This document shows, piece after piece, positions 38,586 through 47,259 of a stretch of 64,000 nucleotides of DNA. Location of the stretch: the NCBI GenBank assembly GCA_965653225.1, contig CBFGZI010000001.1, forward strand, positions 12,858 to 76,857, given 5' to 3'. Made by a program: the position numbers and the translations under genes. Source of the DNA: JALZDI01 sp965653225 (GTDB lineage: Bacteria > Actinomycetota > Actinomycetes > Propionibacteriales > Nocardioidaceae). Position 1 is the stretch's first letter. Each line of letters begins with the position of its first letter. The notes under the pieces were generated by a model that was given only the letters and a program-made list of their open reading frames with translations, had not been told where the DNA came from and ran no database searches.

Positions 38586-39434
38586 ATGCCGACCACGGTC
38601 ATCGACGGGCTGACCACACGGTACGAGGTTGCCGGTTCCGGTCCTGCGTTGCTGATGTTCTCGCCGGGTGGCTTCGACTCGAACCTGGAAGCCTGGAGGA
38701 CGGTGGGGACCTACCGTCGGCTGAACCTGCTCGACCACCTGAGCAAGAGGTACACCTGCATCACCTTTGACCGGCGCGAGTCGGGTCTCTCCGGCGGCCG
38801 GGTCGAGCGCATCACCTGGAGCCACTACGTCGCGCAGGCGAAAGGCCTCCTTGACCACCTGGAGGTGCAGCGCGCGCATCTGATGGGCGGTTGCGTCGGC
38901 TGCTCGACCGTGGCCGCGTTCGGTGTCGCGCACCCCGAGCGCGTCTCGAGCATGGTGCTGTTCTCCCCGGCCGGTGGTGTGAGGTACCGGATGAAGCAGC
39001 ACGCTCGCTTCGCCGTGCACCAGGCCTTCGTCGAGCAGAACGGTCTGCAGCCGGTGGTCGACCTCGCGCGCAGCCACGACGACGGGTTCACCAAGGACCC
39101 GCGCGTCGGACCCTGGGTCACCGTTATCCGCAGCGATTCGGCGTTCGCCGACGCGTACGCACGCATCGACGTGGAGCGCTACCTCGTCGTGCTGAGCGGG
39201 ATGGTACGCCTGCTCTTTGACCGAGACACGGTGCCCGGAGCCGAGCCCGAGGACCTCCTACGGCTCGACCGCCCCGCCCTGGTCGTTCCCGGACAGGACA
39301 CCTCGCACGCGCCGTCCGCGGCCAGGTACCTGCAGGAATGCCTACCCTCCGCGGAGTACTGGGACATGCCGGTGGCCGACCAGACCGAGGAAACCACGCC
39401 CGCCCGGCTGATCGAATTCCTCGACGCCCACTGA
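38586..39434 (+). CDS. Alpha/beta hydrolase with cysteine at the nucleophile position
   Basis: A 282-residue hydrolase; ATG 38586 with GGAGG upstream. The nucleophile elbow reads GGCVG (Cys103) in place of G-x-S-x-G, as in dienelactone hydrolases. Oxyanion region LLMFSPGGFDSN; strand 4 motif FDRRESGLSGG. A catalytic histidine is not obvious at the usual C-terminal place (PVADQTEETTPARL). Could open a lactone or cleave a C-C bond of a ring-fission product. Followed by a palindromic terminator. Confidence 0.78.
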   Translation: MPTTVIDGLTTRYEVAGSGPALLMFSPGGFDSNLEAWRTVGTYRRLNLLDHLSKRYTCITFDRRESGLSGGRVERITWSHYVAQAKGLLDHLEVQRAHLMGGCVGCSTVAAFGVAHPERVSSMVLFSPAGGVRYRMKQHARFAVHQAFVEQNGLQPVVDLARSHDDGFTKDPRVGPWVTVIRSDSAFADAYARIDVERYLVVLSGMVRLLFDRDTVPGAEPEDLLRLDRPALVVPGQDTSHAPSAARYLQECLPSAEYWDMPVADQTEETTPARLIEFLDAH

Positions 39435-39447
39435 CTGCCTTTCCCTC

Positions 39448-39469
39448 GGCCGGCTTGCGCAAGCCGGCC
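39448..39469. terminator. Palindromic terminator-like hairpin
   Basis: GGCCGGCTT (39448-39456) and AAGCCGGCC (39461-39469) flank GCGC; the whole 22 nt is a perfect palindrome. It lies 14 bp after the hydrolase stop and ends the ferredoxin-to-hydrolase operon. No T-run. Confidence 0.7.
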
Positions 39470-39782
39470 AACCCCTCAACGTCGAAAGTGTCTGAGCACC
39501 TAACCCCGTGGTGAGGTCCTGGCGGCGGTGGCGGACCAGGTGCAAAGACATCGGAAACGCGCGACCGAGCGTCCGCCACGACAACGACGTCGGCGCTTCT
39601 GTACGGCGGGCGCGCGGAACATCCGCGCAGGGGGGACTCCATATCGGCGGCGCCGTTGGTTCCCCGGTCATCCAGGTCATGGCCGCACTCACCCCACCAG
39701 GAGGCCAGGCTGGCTTGACTGACACCCTGTGGTAGTCGGCCTGCGATGCCGGTGCGCGTCGACGTACTTTTCCACCGCCTTG
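39470..39782. other. Gene-free stretch between convergent genes
   Basis: No convincing gene. One + frame (about 39571-39735) reads GLHIGGAVGSPVIQVMAAL, which looks protein-like and may be a worn remnant, but it has no start, no ribosome site and no recognised family. Confidence 0.4.
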
Positions 39783-40739
39783 TCAGCCGGCGGTCGCGAC
39801 CAGGCGCTCGGTGCCGGCGGCGAACAGCGACTCCGCCGGCACCGGCGCATCCAGGATGCGCTGCCGGACCGCTTGGTCGATAAGCTCCTCGATCATGGCC
39901 CTGTTCGGCTCGATGCCATACGGCAACGGGTCCTGACCGGTAACCTCCATGACCTGCTGGTACATGATGTCGGTGGTCGTCGGCTCCTCGATCGCGCCAG
40001 CCCGCAGCCGCTCGACATAACGGTCCTTGGCCTCCGCGAACGCGTCGAACAACGCCGGCGCAAGATCCGGGTGCGCTTTGAGTAGGTCGTCCTTGACGAC
40101 CACGAGATGGTTGATGGGGTACCAGCTCCGGGCGCGTAGCGCGTCCAACGCCGCGGCGCGAGGGTCGGGGATCAACGACACCACGTCGGGATGGTCGATC
40201 TGGGCACCCACGACGGCCGCGAGCTCGCCGTCGACCAGCATGTCCTCGAGAGTCGAACCGGGCGGCATCGGGACCACGTTGGACGGCGGCGCGTACTCAG
40301 CCACGTGCTCGTCTCCCGACAACACCCAGGTGACCTTGTCGAGATCGACGCCGTACTCCTGCTGCAGCACCGCCCGTGCCCACACCCCGGTGGTGACCGT
40401 GTAACCGCGGCTGACGCCGACCCGGCCACCCTCCAGGTCCTTCGGGTGGGGGAGCCCGGCCTTGGTACTGCACACGATGGCGCCGTGGTGGAACCCGCGG
40501 ACGAGGAATACTGGCAATGCGGTGAACCGCGTGCCGTGCGCCCTCGCGCACAGGTACGTCGTGAACGCCATCTCGCTGACGTCGAACTCGAGGTCCCGGA
40601 CCATGCGGCGGAACCCCTGCACGAGCACGGGTACGTCGACGAAGTCGAGGACGAAGCCCTTCGGCGAGACGGTCCCGTCCTTCAGGGCCCGGTTGTTGCC
40701 CTGCGTGCGCGTCACGGTGCTCAGATGCGGTGCCGGCAT
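39783..40739 (-). CDS. 4,5-dihydroxyphthalate decarboxylase-like / periplasmic-binding-fold protein A
   Basis: A 318-residue protein (ATG 40739) without a signal peptide, of the type II binding-protein fold shared by Pht5-type decarboxylases and NMT1-like binding proteins. Diverged from the second copy at 43764 but colinear with it: EFDVSEMAFTTYLCAR, LPVFLVRGFHHGAIVC, PKDLEGGRVGV, MPPGSTLEDMLVDGELAAVVG. Could be a decarboxylase or a ligand-binding protein. Transcribed divergently from the dehydrogenase operon; shares operator site 4. Confidence 0.75.
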   Translation of the reverse strand: MPAPHLSTVTRTQGNNRALKDGTVSPKGFVLDFVDVPVLVQGFRRMVRDLEFDVSEMAFTTYLCARAHGTRFTALPVFLVRGFHHGAIVCSTKAGLPHPKDLEGGRVGVSRGYTVTTGVWARAVLQQEYGVDLDKVTWVLSGDEHVAEYAPPSNVVPMPPGSTLEDMLVDGELAAVVGAQIDHPDVVSLIPDPRAAALDALRARSWYPINHLVVVKDDLLKAHPDLAPALFDAFAEAKDRYVERLRAGAIEEPTTTDIMYQQVMEVTGQDPLPYGIEPNRAMIEELIDQAVRQRILDAPVPAESLFAAGTERLVATAG

Positions 40740-40749
40740 GGCCGGAGGC

Positions 40750-40797
40750 TACCATGGTAATATGGCCTGACCTTCAATCCTTAGAATTGGTCTCAAC
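40750..40797. promoter_or_regulatory. Divergent promoter region with GntR operator, site 4
   Basis: Palindrome ACCATGGT (40751-40758), a -10-like TAATAT (40758-40763), and core TGGCCTGACC (40763-40772) lie in the 96-bp gap between genes 39783 (-) and 40836 (+). A weaker second copy TGGTCTCAAC occupies 40788-40797. Confidence 0.55.
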
Positions 40798-40835
40798 AGG
40801 GTTCTGGCCCGCCGACCGAGTCGTGAGGAGTGCGC

Positions 40836-42008
40836 ATGCCCGAACAGGTGCTGGCAGCGGTGCGGACCGCTGCGAAGACGACCGACCTGCGCGCGTTCCC
40901 CATGCCGGACGTGCCCGACGACGCCGCACTGCTTAGGGTCGAGGTCGCGGGGATCTGCGGAACGGACGTCAAGATGTACGCCCGCCCGCCCTTCACCGAT
41001 CCGGTGATCATGGGACACGAGAACGTCGGCGTCATCGCCGGAGCCGGCCGCAAGTTCCAGGAGCGCCACGGGCTGCAGGACGGCGACCGCGTGTTCGTCG
41101 AGCACTACGTCGGCTGCTTCCGCTGCGAGTGGTGCCACCAAGGGGAGTACCGGCACTGCGAGGCCACCGACTGGCGCACCAACCCCGACGCACGACGGTA
41201 CGGCTACACCTCGGCCGACAACCCCTACCACCTGTGGGGCGGCTTCGCGCAGTACATGTACCTCCCCTGGAACGCCGTCATCCACAAGGTCCCGCCCGGT
41301 GTCTCCGCTGAGCTGGCAGGGCTGGTGACGCCGCTGTCCAACGGCATCGAGTGGGCGCTGTACGCCGCCGGTGTGGGATACAGCTCGACCGTGCTGATCC
41401 AGGGGCCCGGCCAGCAGGGCCTGTCGCAGGTCGTCGCATGCAAGCAGGCAGGTGCCTCGACGATCATCGTGACCGGCACGACGCGGGACGCTGCGCGCCT
41501 GGAGCTTGCACGTGCCCTGGGTGCCGATCACGTCATCGACGTCGAGCGCGACGACCCATTGACCTGCGTGAAGGACATCACCGCGGGCAGGGGAGTGGAC
41601 GTCGTGCTGGACTGCACGGCCGGGGCCGGTGTTGCCCCGGTGCTGCTCGGTATCGACGCGCTGAAGCGCCGTGAGGGCACGCTGCTCATCCAGGGTGAGC
41701 TCGCCGCGTTCCCCGACTTCCCGGTCAAAAAACTCACCGAGAAGGCGATCACGATCAAAAGTGCCCGAGGGCACAGTTACCGCGCCTGCGAGCTGGCCCT
41801 GGAGCAGCTCGCCTCGGGTCGGTTCCCGCTCGAGCGACTCAGCACGCACAAGTTCGGGCTCACCGACGTGGACACGGCCATCCGGTTCCTCGGCGGCGAG
41901 ACCGACGAGGACGTCATCCACATCTCGCTGTTGCCCTGGGTCGACAACGCCGGCAGTGGCGACAACGCCAGCAGTGGCGACAAGGACGGCAGCGAGGTGG
42001 GCAGATGA
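40836..42008 (+). CDS. Zinc-dependent alcohol dehydrogenase (MDR family)
   Basis: A 390-residue medium-chain dehydrogenase; ATG 40836 preceded by GAGGAG. Catalytic zinc ligands C41 (GICGTD) and H61-E62 (GHENVG); structural zinc C94, C97, C100, C108. NAD motif near VLIQGPGQQGLSQ. The C-terminal tail has a repeat of SGDN/SSGDK units (DNAGSGDNASSGDKDG) with no counterpart in the family. Oxidises a pathway alcohol, or a dihydrodiol; inference only. Overlaps the aldolase gene by 4 bp. Confidence 0.88.
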   Translation: MPEQVLAAVRTAAKTTDLRAFPMPDVPDDAALLRVEVAGICGTDVKMYARPPFTDPVIMGHENVGVIAGAGRKFQERHGLQDGDRVFVEHYVGCFRCEWCHQGEYRHCEATDWRTNPDARRYGYTSADNPYHLWGGFAQYMYLPWNAVIHKVPPGVSAELAGLVTPLSNGIEWALYAAGVGYSSTVLIQGPGQQGLSQVVACKQAGASTIIVTGTTRDAARLELARALGADHVIDVERDDPLTCVKDITAGRGVDVVLDCTAGAGVAPVLLGIDALKRREGTLLIQGELAAFPDFPVKKLTEKAITIKSARGHSYRACELALEQLASGRFPLERLSTHKFGLTDVDTAIRFLGGETDEDVIHISLLPWVDNAGSGDNASSGDKDGSEVGR

Positions 42009-42691
42009 ACGTGGTGGTCCAGAACCCGCGCCGCGCGGACCGCAGCGTCGCCGACGCGCTCGGGGAGTACGGCGTGGCGACGGTGCACGAGGCGCAGGGC
42101 CGCACCGGCCTGCTGGCGACGGGCATCCGGCCGGTGTTCGCGGGCGCCCACATCTCGGGGACCGCGGTGACGGTGAGCGTGCCACCGGCTGACAACTGGA
42201 TGCTGCATGTGGCCGTCGAGCAGTGTCAGGAGGGCGACGTCATGGTCGTCGCCCCGACCTCGCATTCCGACGCGGGCTACTTCGGCGAGCTCCTCGCCAC
42301 CGCCGTCAAAGCCCGAGGCGTCCGGGGCGTCGTCATCGACGCCGGCTGCCGCGACATCGCCGAGCTGGCGCGGATGGACTTCCCGGTCTGGTCGCGATAT
42401 GTCTGCGCGACCGGCACGGTCAAAGAGACACTCGGCTCGGTCAACGTCCCGGTCGTCTGCGCGGGACAGCTGGTCAACCCGGGCGACGTCGTGGTGGCCG
42501 ACGATGACGGAGCAGTCGTGGTGCGGCGGGCCGACGCAGCGGAGGTCTTGAAGGCATCCCCTGCCCGGGAGGAGAAGGAGGCTCTTTCCAGAGCCCGCTA
42601 CCAGAGGGGGGAGCTGAGCCTCGACGTTCACGCGATGCGCGAACGCCTCGCCCGTAAGGGGCTCACGTACGTCGACCAGACCGCCGACTGA
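42005..42691 (+). CDS. ligK: 4-carboxy-4-hydroxy-2-oxoadipate aldolase / oxaloacetate decarboxylase (RraA fold)
   Basis: Splits 4-carboxy-4-hydroxy-2-oxoadipate into pyruvate and oxaloacetate, the last step of the protocatechuate 4,5-cleavage and gallate routes. 228 residues; ATG overlaps the previous stop (ATGA). The family signature is intact: GYFGELLATAVKARGVRG, then VIDAGCRD with Arg116-Asp117 for pyruvate and metal binding. The next gene is the LigJ hydratase that makes its substrate, which supports this reading over a general RraA-like regulator. Confidence 0.87.
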   Translation: MNVVVQNPRRADRSVADALGEYGVATVHEAQGRTGLLATGIRPVFAGAHISGTAVTVSVPPADNWMLHVAVEQCQEGDVMVVAPTSHSDAGYFGELLATAVKARGVRGVVIDAGCRDIAELARMDFPVWSRYVCATGTVKETLGSVNVPVVCAGQLVNPGDVVVADDDGAVVVRRADAAEVLKASPAREEKEALSRARYQRGELSLDVHAMRERLARKGLTYVDQTAD

Positions 42692-42725
42692 CCCGAGCCG
42701 CGCAGGCTCTCCGACCAGGTAAGAG

Positions 42726-43757
42726 ACGCTCGCCAGGATTATCGACTGTCACGGTCACTTCACCACCACGCCACCCGAGCACGAGGGCTTCCGTGAGGCG
42801 CAGCTGGCCTGGCTCGACCGCCCGGGCAGAGTGGCGCCCCAAACTCCCGTGATCGCTGACGACGCGATCCGGGCGAGCATCGAGAACAACCAGCTGCGGT
42901 TGCTCCGTGAGCGCGGCGGCGACCTCATGATCTTCTCTCCGAAGGCCTCGGCGATGGAGCACCATGTGCCCGACCAGCGGGTGGCCTCCACGTGGGCGGC
43001 CGCGGCCAACGACCTCGTCTACCGGGTGACCCGGCTGTTCCCCGAACACTTCGCGGGCGTCTGCCAGTTACCTCAGACCCCCGAGGGTGGCCTCGACGAG
43101 CCGATCCGCGAACTGCGTCGTTGCGTCGAGGAGCTCGGCTTCGTCGGATGCAATCTCAACCCGGATCCCTCGGGCGGGTACTGGAGATCCCGGCCGCTCA
43201 CCGAGAAGTACTGGTACCCCCTGTATGAGGCGATGGTGGAGCTCGACGTGCCGGCCATGATCCACGTCTCGGCCTCGTGCAACCCCAACTTCCACGCGCT
43301 GGGGGCCCACTACCTCAACGCCGACACGTCGGTGTTCATGCAGCTACTGGAGGGGGACCTGTTCGGGGTGTTCCCGACGCTGCGTTTCGTCATCCCGCAC
43401 GGAGGCGGCGCGGTTCCCTACCACTGGGGTCGCTACCGCGGGCTGGCCAACCGGCTGGGCCGGCCGGACCTGCGCGAGCACCTTATGCGCAACGTCTACT
43501 TCGACACCTGTGTCTACCACCAGGCCGGAATCGACCTGCTGCATCGCGTGGTGGACACCGACAACATCCTGTTCGCCTCGGAGATGCTGGGCGCTGTCCG
43601 CGGCGCCGACCCCGCGACCGGTATCGCCTGGGACGACACCAAACGGTATGTCGACGCCGTGCAGATGCCCGACGAGGAGCGCCGCAAGGTCATGGAGAAG
43701 AACGCCCGGCGCGTATATCCCCGCCTTGACGCGATGTTGACGGCTGCAGGCAGGTGA
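42726..43757 (+). CDS. ligJ: 4-oxalomesaconate hydratase (amidohydrolase superfamily), non-standard start
   Basis: Hydrates 4-oxalomesaconate to 4-carboxy-4-hydroxy-2-oxoadipate. Strong match to LigJ-type hydratases: IIDCHGHFTTTP (metal HxH), DDAIRASIENNQLRLLRERG, CNLNPDPSGGYW, HVSASCNPNFH, FVIPHGGGAVPYHWGR, FDTCVYHQAGIDLL, ILFASEM. The frame opens after TAA at 42720 and has no ATG, GTG or TTG before the essential DCHGH; the candidates are ACG 42726 (used here) and ATT 42738. GTG 42831 would delete the metal site. Either a near-cognate start or a damaged/mis-sequenced ATG. Confidence 0.87.
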   Translation, partial: TLARIIDCHGHFTTTPPEHEGFREAQLAWLDRPGRVAPQTPVIADDAIRASIENNQLRLLRERGGDLMIFSPKASAMEHHVPDQRVASTWAAAANDLVYRVTRLFPEHFAGVCQLPQTPEGGLDEPIRELRRCVEELGFVGCNLNPDPSGGYWRSRPLTEKYWYPLYEAMVELDVPAMIHVSASCNPNFHALGAHYLNADTSVFMQLLEGDLFGVFPTLRFVIPHGGGAVPYHWGRYRGLANRLGRPDLREHLMRNVYFDTCVYHQAGIDLLHRVVDTDNILFASEMLGAVRGADPATGIAWDDTKRYVDAVQMPDEERRKVMEKNARRVYPRLDAMLTAAGR

Positions 43758-43763
43758 CGGCCG

Positions 43764-44759
43764 GTGGCAGCACTGCGTCTCACACTTGCCTGCGGTGACT
43801 ACGACCGTACCCGCGCGCTGGAGGAGGGCGAAGTCCGCGCCGACGGCATCGAGCTCACCTACCTGCGGCTGCCGGTGGAGGAGACCTTCTTCCGGATGCT
43901 GCGCCATCGGGAGTTCGAGGTGGCGGAGATGTCGCTGTCCTCCTACGTCGTCGCCATGCAGCAGGACCTGCAGCAGCCGTGCGCCTTCGTGGCCATCCCC
44001 GTGTTCACCTCACGGATGTTCCGCCATGGGTCGGTCTACTGCAACGCGGTGGCTGGGATCGACGCCCCTGAGGACCTTCGCGGTAAACGCGTGGGTACGC
44101 CGGAGTACCAGCTGACCGCCTGCGTCTGGGTGCGCGGAATCCTGGCCGAGTACCACGGCGTGCCCGTCGACTCGGTCACATACCTGACCGGTGGGCAAGA
44201 GACGTCCGGGCGCGTCGAGAAGCAGGCACTCGACGTCCCGGTCGACATCCGCGGCATCCCGCCGGGCTCGACCCTGTCCTCGATGCTTGCCGCCGGCGAG
44301 ATCGACGCCCTGCACACGCCCCGTGTCCCTTCGCCGTTCGTCGCCGGGGATCGCAGGGTGCGGCGGCTCTTCCCTGACGTCGTCGCGGCCGAGCAGGAGT
44401 ACTTCGCCAAGACGAGGATCTTCCCGATCATGCACGTGGTGGTCCTGCGCCGTGATGTCTACACCGCGTACCCGTGGGTGGCACAGTCGCTCACCAAGGC
44501 GTTCGTGCAGGCCAAGCGGGTCGCCGCCGAGCGCATCTATGACTCCTCCGCGCTCCGGTTCATGGAGCCGTGGATGAACCAGCATCTCGAACAGGCGCGT
44601 GACCTGCTCGGCGACGACTACTGGTCATACGGGCTCGACGCCAACCGTGACGTGTTGGCGACCTTCCTCCGGTACCACCACGAGCAAGGCCTTTCCCGGC
44701 GGCAGCTGACCCCGGAGGAGCTGTTCGCGCCGGAGTCGGTCGAGAGCGCGGTGATCTAG
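43764..44759 (+). CDS. 4,5-dihydroxyphthalate decarboxylase-like protein B
   Basis: A 331-residue protein, GTG 43764, six bases after ligJ. Close in wording to Pht5-type decarboxylases: LACGDYDRTRALEEGEV, HREFEVAEMSLSSYVVAM, PVFTSRMFRHGSVYCN, LRGKRVGTPEYQLTACVWVRGIL. The family decarboxylates 4,5-dihydroxyphthalate to protocatechuate, which fits the phthalate-dioxygenase-like oxygenase in this region. The same fold also serves as binding proteins, so the reaction remains inferred. Confidence 0.82.
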   Translation: MAALRLTLACGDYDRTRALEEGEVRADGIELTYLRLPVEETFFRMLRHREFEVAEMSLSSYVVAMQQDLQQPCAFVAIPVFTSRMFRHGSVYCNAVAGIDAPEDLRGKRVGTPEYQLTACVWVRGILAEYHGVPVDSVTYLTGGQETSGRVEKQALDVPVDIRGIPPGSTLSSMLAAGEIDALHTPRVPSPFVAGDRRVRRLFPDVVAAEQEYFAKTRIFPIMHVVVLRRDVYTAYPWVAQSLTKAFVQAKRVAAERIYDSSALRFMEPWMNQHLEQARDLLGDDYWSYGLDANRDVLATFLRYHHEQGLSRRQLTPEELFAPESVESAVI

Positions 44760-44970
44760 ACGCGCTCGGACAGTCCGGTCAGGGGTCCGCGCGGTCGCGC
44801 GGTCCCGTTCCGCGAGGGCAGGTGACGTCGGCCCGCCTGGAGGGTGTCGTCGTCCGCTGCCGGAGGCCTGGGTAAGGCCAAGTAGCTAAAGGCGAAGGCG
44901 GGTGCGAGTCGGGGCAGTAGTCCTTCCTCGGGGCCAGAGTGGACACGATGGCGGATGCGTCGTTACGCTC

Positions 44971-44985
44971 AATGGTAAAACCAAT
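44971..44985. promoter_or_regulatory. Putative GntR operator, site 5
   Basis: AATGGTAAAACCAAT with core TGGTAAAACC (44973-44982), 47 bp before the bicupin start. The 270-bp gap 44760-45031 otherwise shows no gene. Confidence 0.6.
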
Positions 44986-45031
44986 TGCCCACAATGGTCT
45001 GCGGCTGCGGCCGGGGCAGAGGAGGACACGT

Positions 45032-46060
45032 ATGGGCGAGAAGGGTCGGGTATTTGTCCGGGGGCTCACGTCCGAGACCTACGGGCTCGGTGAGTTCCGC
45101 CGTCGGCAGCTTGCGGTGGACCGGGTGCGCGACGACTCAGTCGTGGTGGACGACGCCAAGGTCGCGCACTCCGGCGACAGCGAGAAGTCCCGCACTTGGT
45201 GGAGGGTCGGCCCTGGAGACGAGGACTTCCTCACCCAGACGATCCAGGTGCACTTCGTCGAGCTCCCTCCGCAGTCCTCCAACCATGGGCACGGGCATCA
45301 GAACGAGGCGGCGTTCTACATCCTTGAGGGGCGCGGCTACGAGATCCACGACGACCAGCGGTACGACTGGTCCAAGGACGACCTGGTGTTCGTGCACACC
45401 GACTCCGTGCACCGGCACTTCAACCCCTACGACGAGAAGGCCTTGGCGCTGGTCGTGAAGGCGAAGTGCACCTGGATGTTCATGGGGCTGATCCAGCAGG
45501 GACGCAGTGGTCCCGTGGAGGACGCGCACAGGTTCGGGCCGAGGGAGGACTGGTCCCGCGTCTGGACGCCCGGTGTACTCGACCGCAAGAAGGTCATCAG
45601 CCCTTCCGACACGGTCTGGGAGGACACGCCGCTGGGACGTATGCGCGTGATCACGTCCCCGCAGCGCAGCGACGCACGCATCTTCAGCGTGGACGCGTTC
45701 GAGCTCCAGATCCCAGCCGGCAGCCGCTCAGGCAAGTACTGGAAGATGGCTGACGAGGTGTACTACGTCATTGAGGGCGGCGGCTACGCCCTGCAGTGGG
45801 AGGTCGAGGCGGAGATCGCCGAGAAGTACTACGCCAGGGTCGCGCTCGAGCCGAAGCGATACGAGATCAAGCAGGGCGACACGCTTTACGTACCGCAGAA
45901 CCACGTCTGCCAGATCTTCGCGGCCGACGGGACGCCGCTGCGCCTGTTCAACGCTCAGAACCGGGTCTTCAAGCATCTCGGATACGACAACGTGCACTTC
46001 ATGGAGCCTTGCCCGGAGTATACCGACGCCACCGGTGAGATGGCCGGCACGAACGCTTGA
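45032..46060 (+). CDS. Bicupin protein A, metal site only in the N-terminal domain
   Basis: A 342-residue two-domain cupin; ATG 45032 behind AGAGGAGG (an earlier in-frame GTG would place the operator inside the gene). Domain 1 (residues about 60-150) has metal ligands HGHQNE and HRHFNP. In domain 2 (about 205-330) the HxH position reads KYWKMADE, so metal binding is probably lost. It resembles gentisate-dioxygenase-like bicupins in build, and some relatives carry the name ethanolamine ammonia-lyase-activating protein; enzyme or not is open. Confidence 0.82.
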   Translation: MGEKGRVFVRGLTSETYGLGEFRRRQLAVDRVRDDSVVVDDAKVAHSGDSEKSRTWWRVGPGDEDFLTQTIQVHFVELPPQSSNHGHGHQNEAAFYILEGRGYEIHDDQRYDWSKDDLVFVHTDSVHRHFNPYDEKALALVVKAKCTWMFMGLIQQGRSGPVEDAHRFGPREDWSRVWTPGVLDRKKVISPSDTVWEDTPLGRMRVITSPQRSDARIFSVDAFELQIPAGSRSGKYWKMADEVYYVIEGGGYALQWEVEAEIAEKYYARVALEPKRYEIKQGDTLYVPQNHVCQIFAADGTPLRLFNAQNRVFKHLGYDNVHFMEPCPEYTDATGEMAGTNA

Positions 46061-47259
46061 CACCGGCTCCCGTGCGACCGTCGCGCGCGGGGGGCCGGCG
46101 TCCCTCGCGCGACACGGTGGCCACCGCGGGCGGCGCGGTTCTGTTTGCCCTGTCCCTGGGCCTGGCGACGGTTGCGCTGCCGCTGTTGGCGATCCAGGCC
46201 GGTTACAGCGCAGTCGAGATCGGCGTGCTCACGGCAGTCTCGGCGCTGTCGCAGATGTCCGCACGCTTGGTGCTCGGTGCGGTCATGCGCGTATTCCCGG
46301 AGTGGGTTCTCGTGGTGTCGGCCGGCCTACTGCTGGCGGCCTCGAGTGGGCTGGCGGCAGTGTCGGCGTCCCTGGCGGCGCTCGTGACGGCCCAGCTTCT
46401 GCAGGGATGCGCGCGGGCGTGCTTCTGGACCGGCAGCCAGACGCACGTGGTGCGGGGGGACCGTTCCGCGGTCGGTGGACTCGCGATGTTCAACCTGCTG
46501 TCCAGCACCGGGCTGGTGCTCGGGCCGGTTCTCGCGGGAGCGCTCACCGAGCAGTCGCCGCAACTGGCGCTTGGTGTCGGGGCCTGCATCGCGGCCTTGG
46601 GATGCGTGCCGGCGGTGTTGCTGGAGCGGCTGCCCCCGTTCTCGCCGCCGTCGGACCGTCCCCCCGGTCGACTTTGGCGTCGACCCGGCGTTGACGCCGG
46701 GTGCTGGGCCGGCGTCACCGCTGGCACATGGCGTGGGCTGCTCGGTTCGTACGTCCCGGTCGCGCTGAGCGCCGCGCAGCTGTCGTCGTTCACAATCGGT
46801 GTGCTGATATCGGTGGCGAACTCCGCGGCGCTCGCCGGTGCCGGTGTCGTCGGTCGGGTTCGGCGAACGCACCGAGTTGTGTGGTCGTACGCGGTCGGGG
46901 CGGCGGCCACCGGCATCGCGACTGGACTGGTCGCGCTACTGGCGGGCACCCCGTGGGCGGCGGGGGTTGCACTCGGGGTGTCGGGGCTGGGTGCGGGCGC
47001 CCTGCAGACGGTGGGGCCGGCGATGGCGGCTGAAGCGGTGCACCCACAGGAGCGCGGGGACGTCATCGCCGTGACGGGCACCTTCCGAGCGGGTGCGCTG
47101 TTTGTCGCCCCGCTGGCGATCGCTGGCATGCTCTCAGCCGTACCTCTCACCCTGGCGATGGGGGCGGTGGGAACGGCCATCGCGTTGCCTGCCCTCACCG
47201 TGCGCCGACTGCAACGACAGCTTCGTCCCGCCTCACCGCTGGAGCAGACCCGTGCCTGA
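46057..47259 (+). CDS. MFS transporter
   Basis: A 400-residue transporter with about 12 helices. TTG 46057 overlaps the bicupin stop (TTGA), suggesting coupling; GTG 46072 is the alternative. Drug/efflux-type MFS wording (LSQMSARLVLGAVMRVFPEWVLVVSAG, ACFWTGSQTHVVRG). Its end overlaps the next transporter gene by 8 bp. Confidence 0.82.
   Translation: MTPAPVRPSRAGGRRPSRDTVATAGGAVLFALSLGLATVALPLLAIQAGYSAVEIGVLTAVSALSQMSARLVLGAVMRVFPEWVLVVSAGLLLAASSGLAAVSASLAALVTAQLLQGCARACFWTGSQTHVVRGDRSAVGGLAMFNLLSSTGLVLGPVLAGALTEQSPQLALGVGACIAALGCVPAVLLERLPPFSPPSDRPPGRLWRRPGVDAGCWAGVTAGTWRGLLGSYVPVALSAAQLSSFTIGVLISVANSAALAGAGVVGRVRRTHRVVWSYAVGAAATGIATGLVALLAGTPWAAGVALGVSGLGAGALQTVGPAMAAEAVHPQERGDVIAVTGTFRAGALFVAPLAIAGMLSAVPLTLAMGAVGTAIALPALTVRRLQRQLRPASPLEQTRA

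Noticed and set aside
45032..46060. Naming bicupin A gentisate 1,2-dioxygenase
   Set aside because: The fold is similar, but the second metal site is absent and no maleylpyruvate-pathway genes are nearby; the name would be unsupported.
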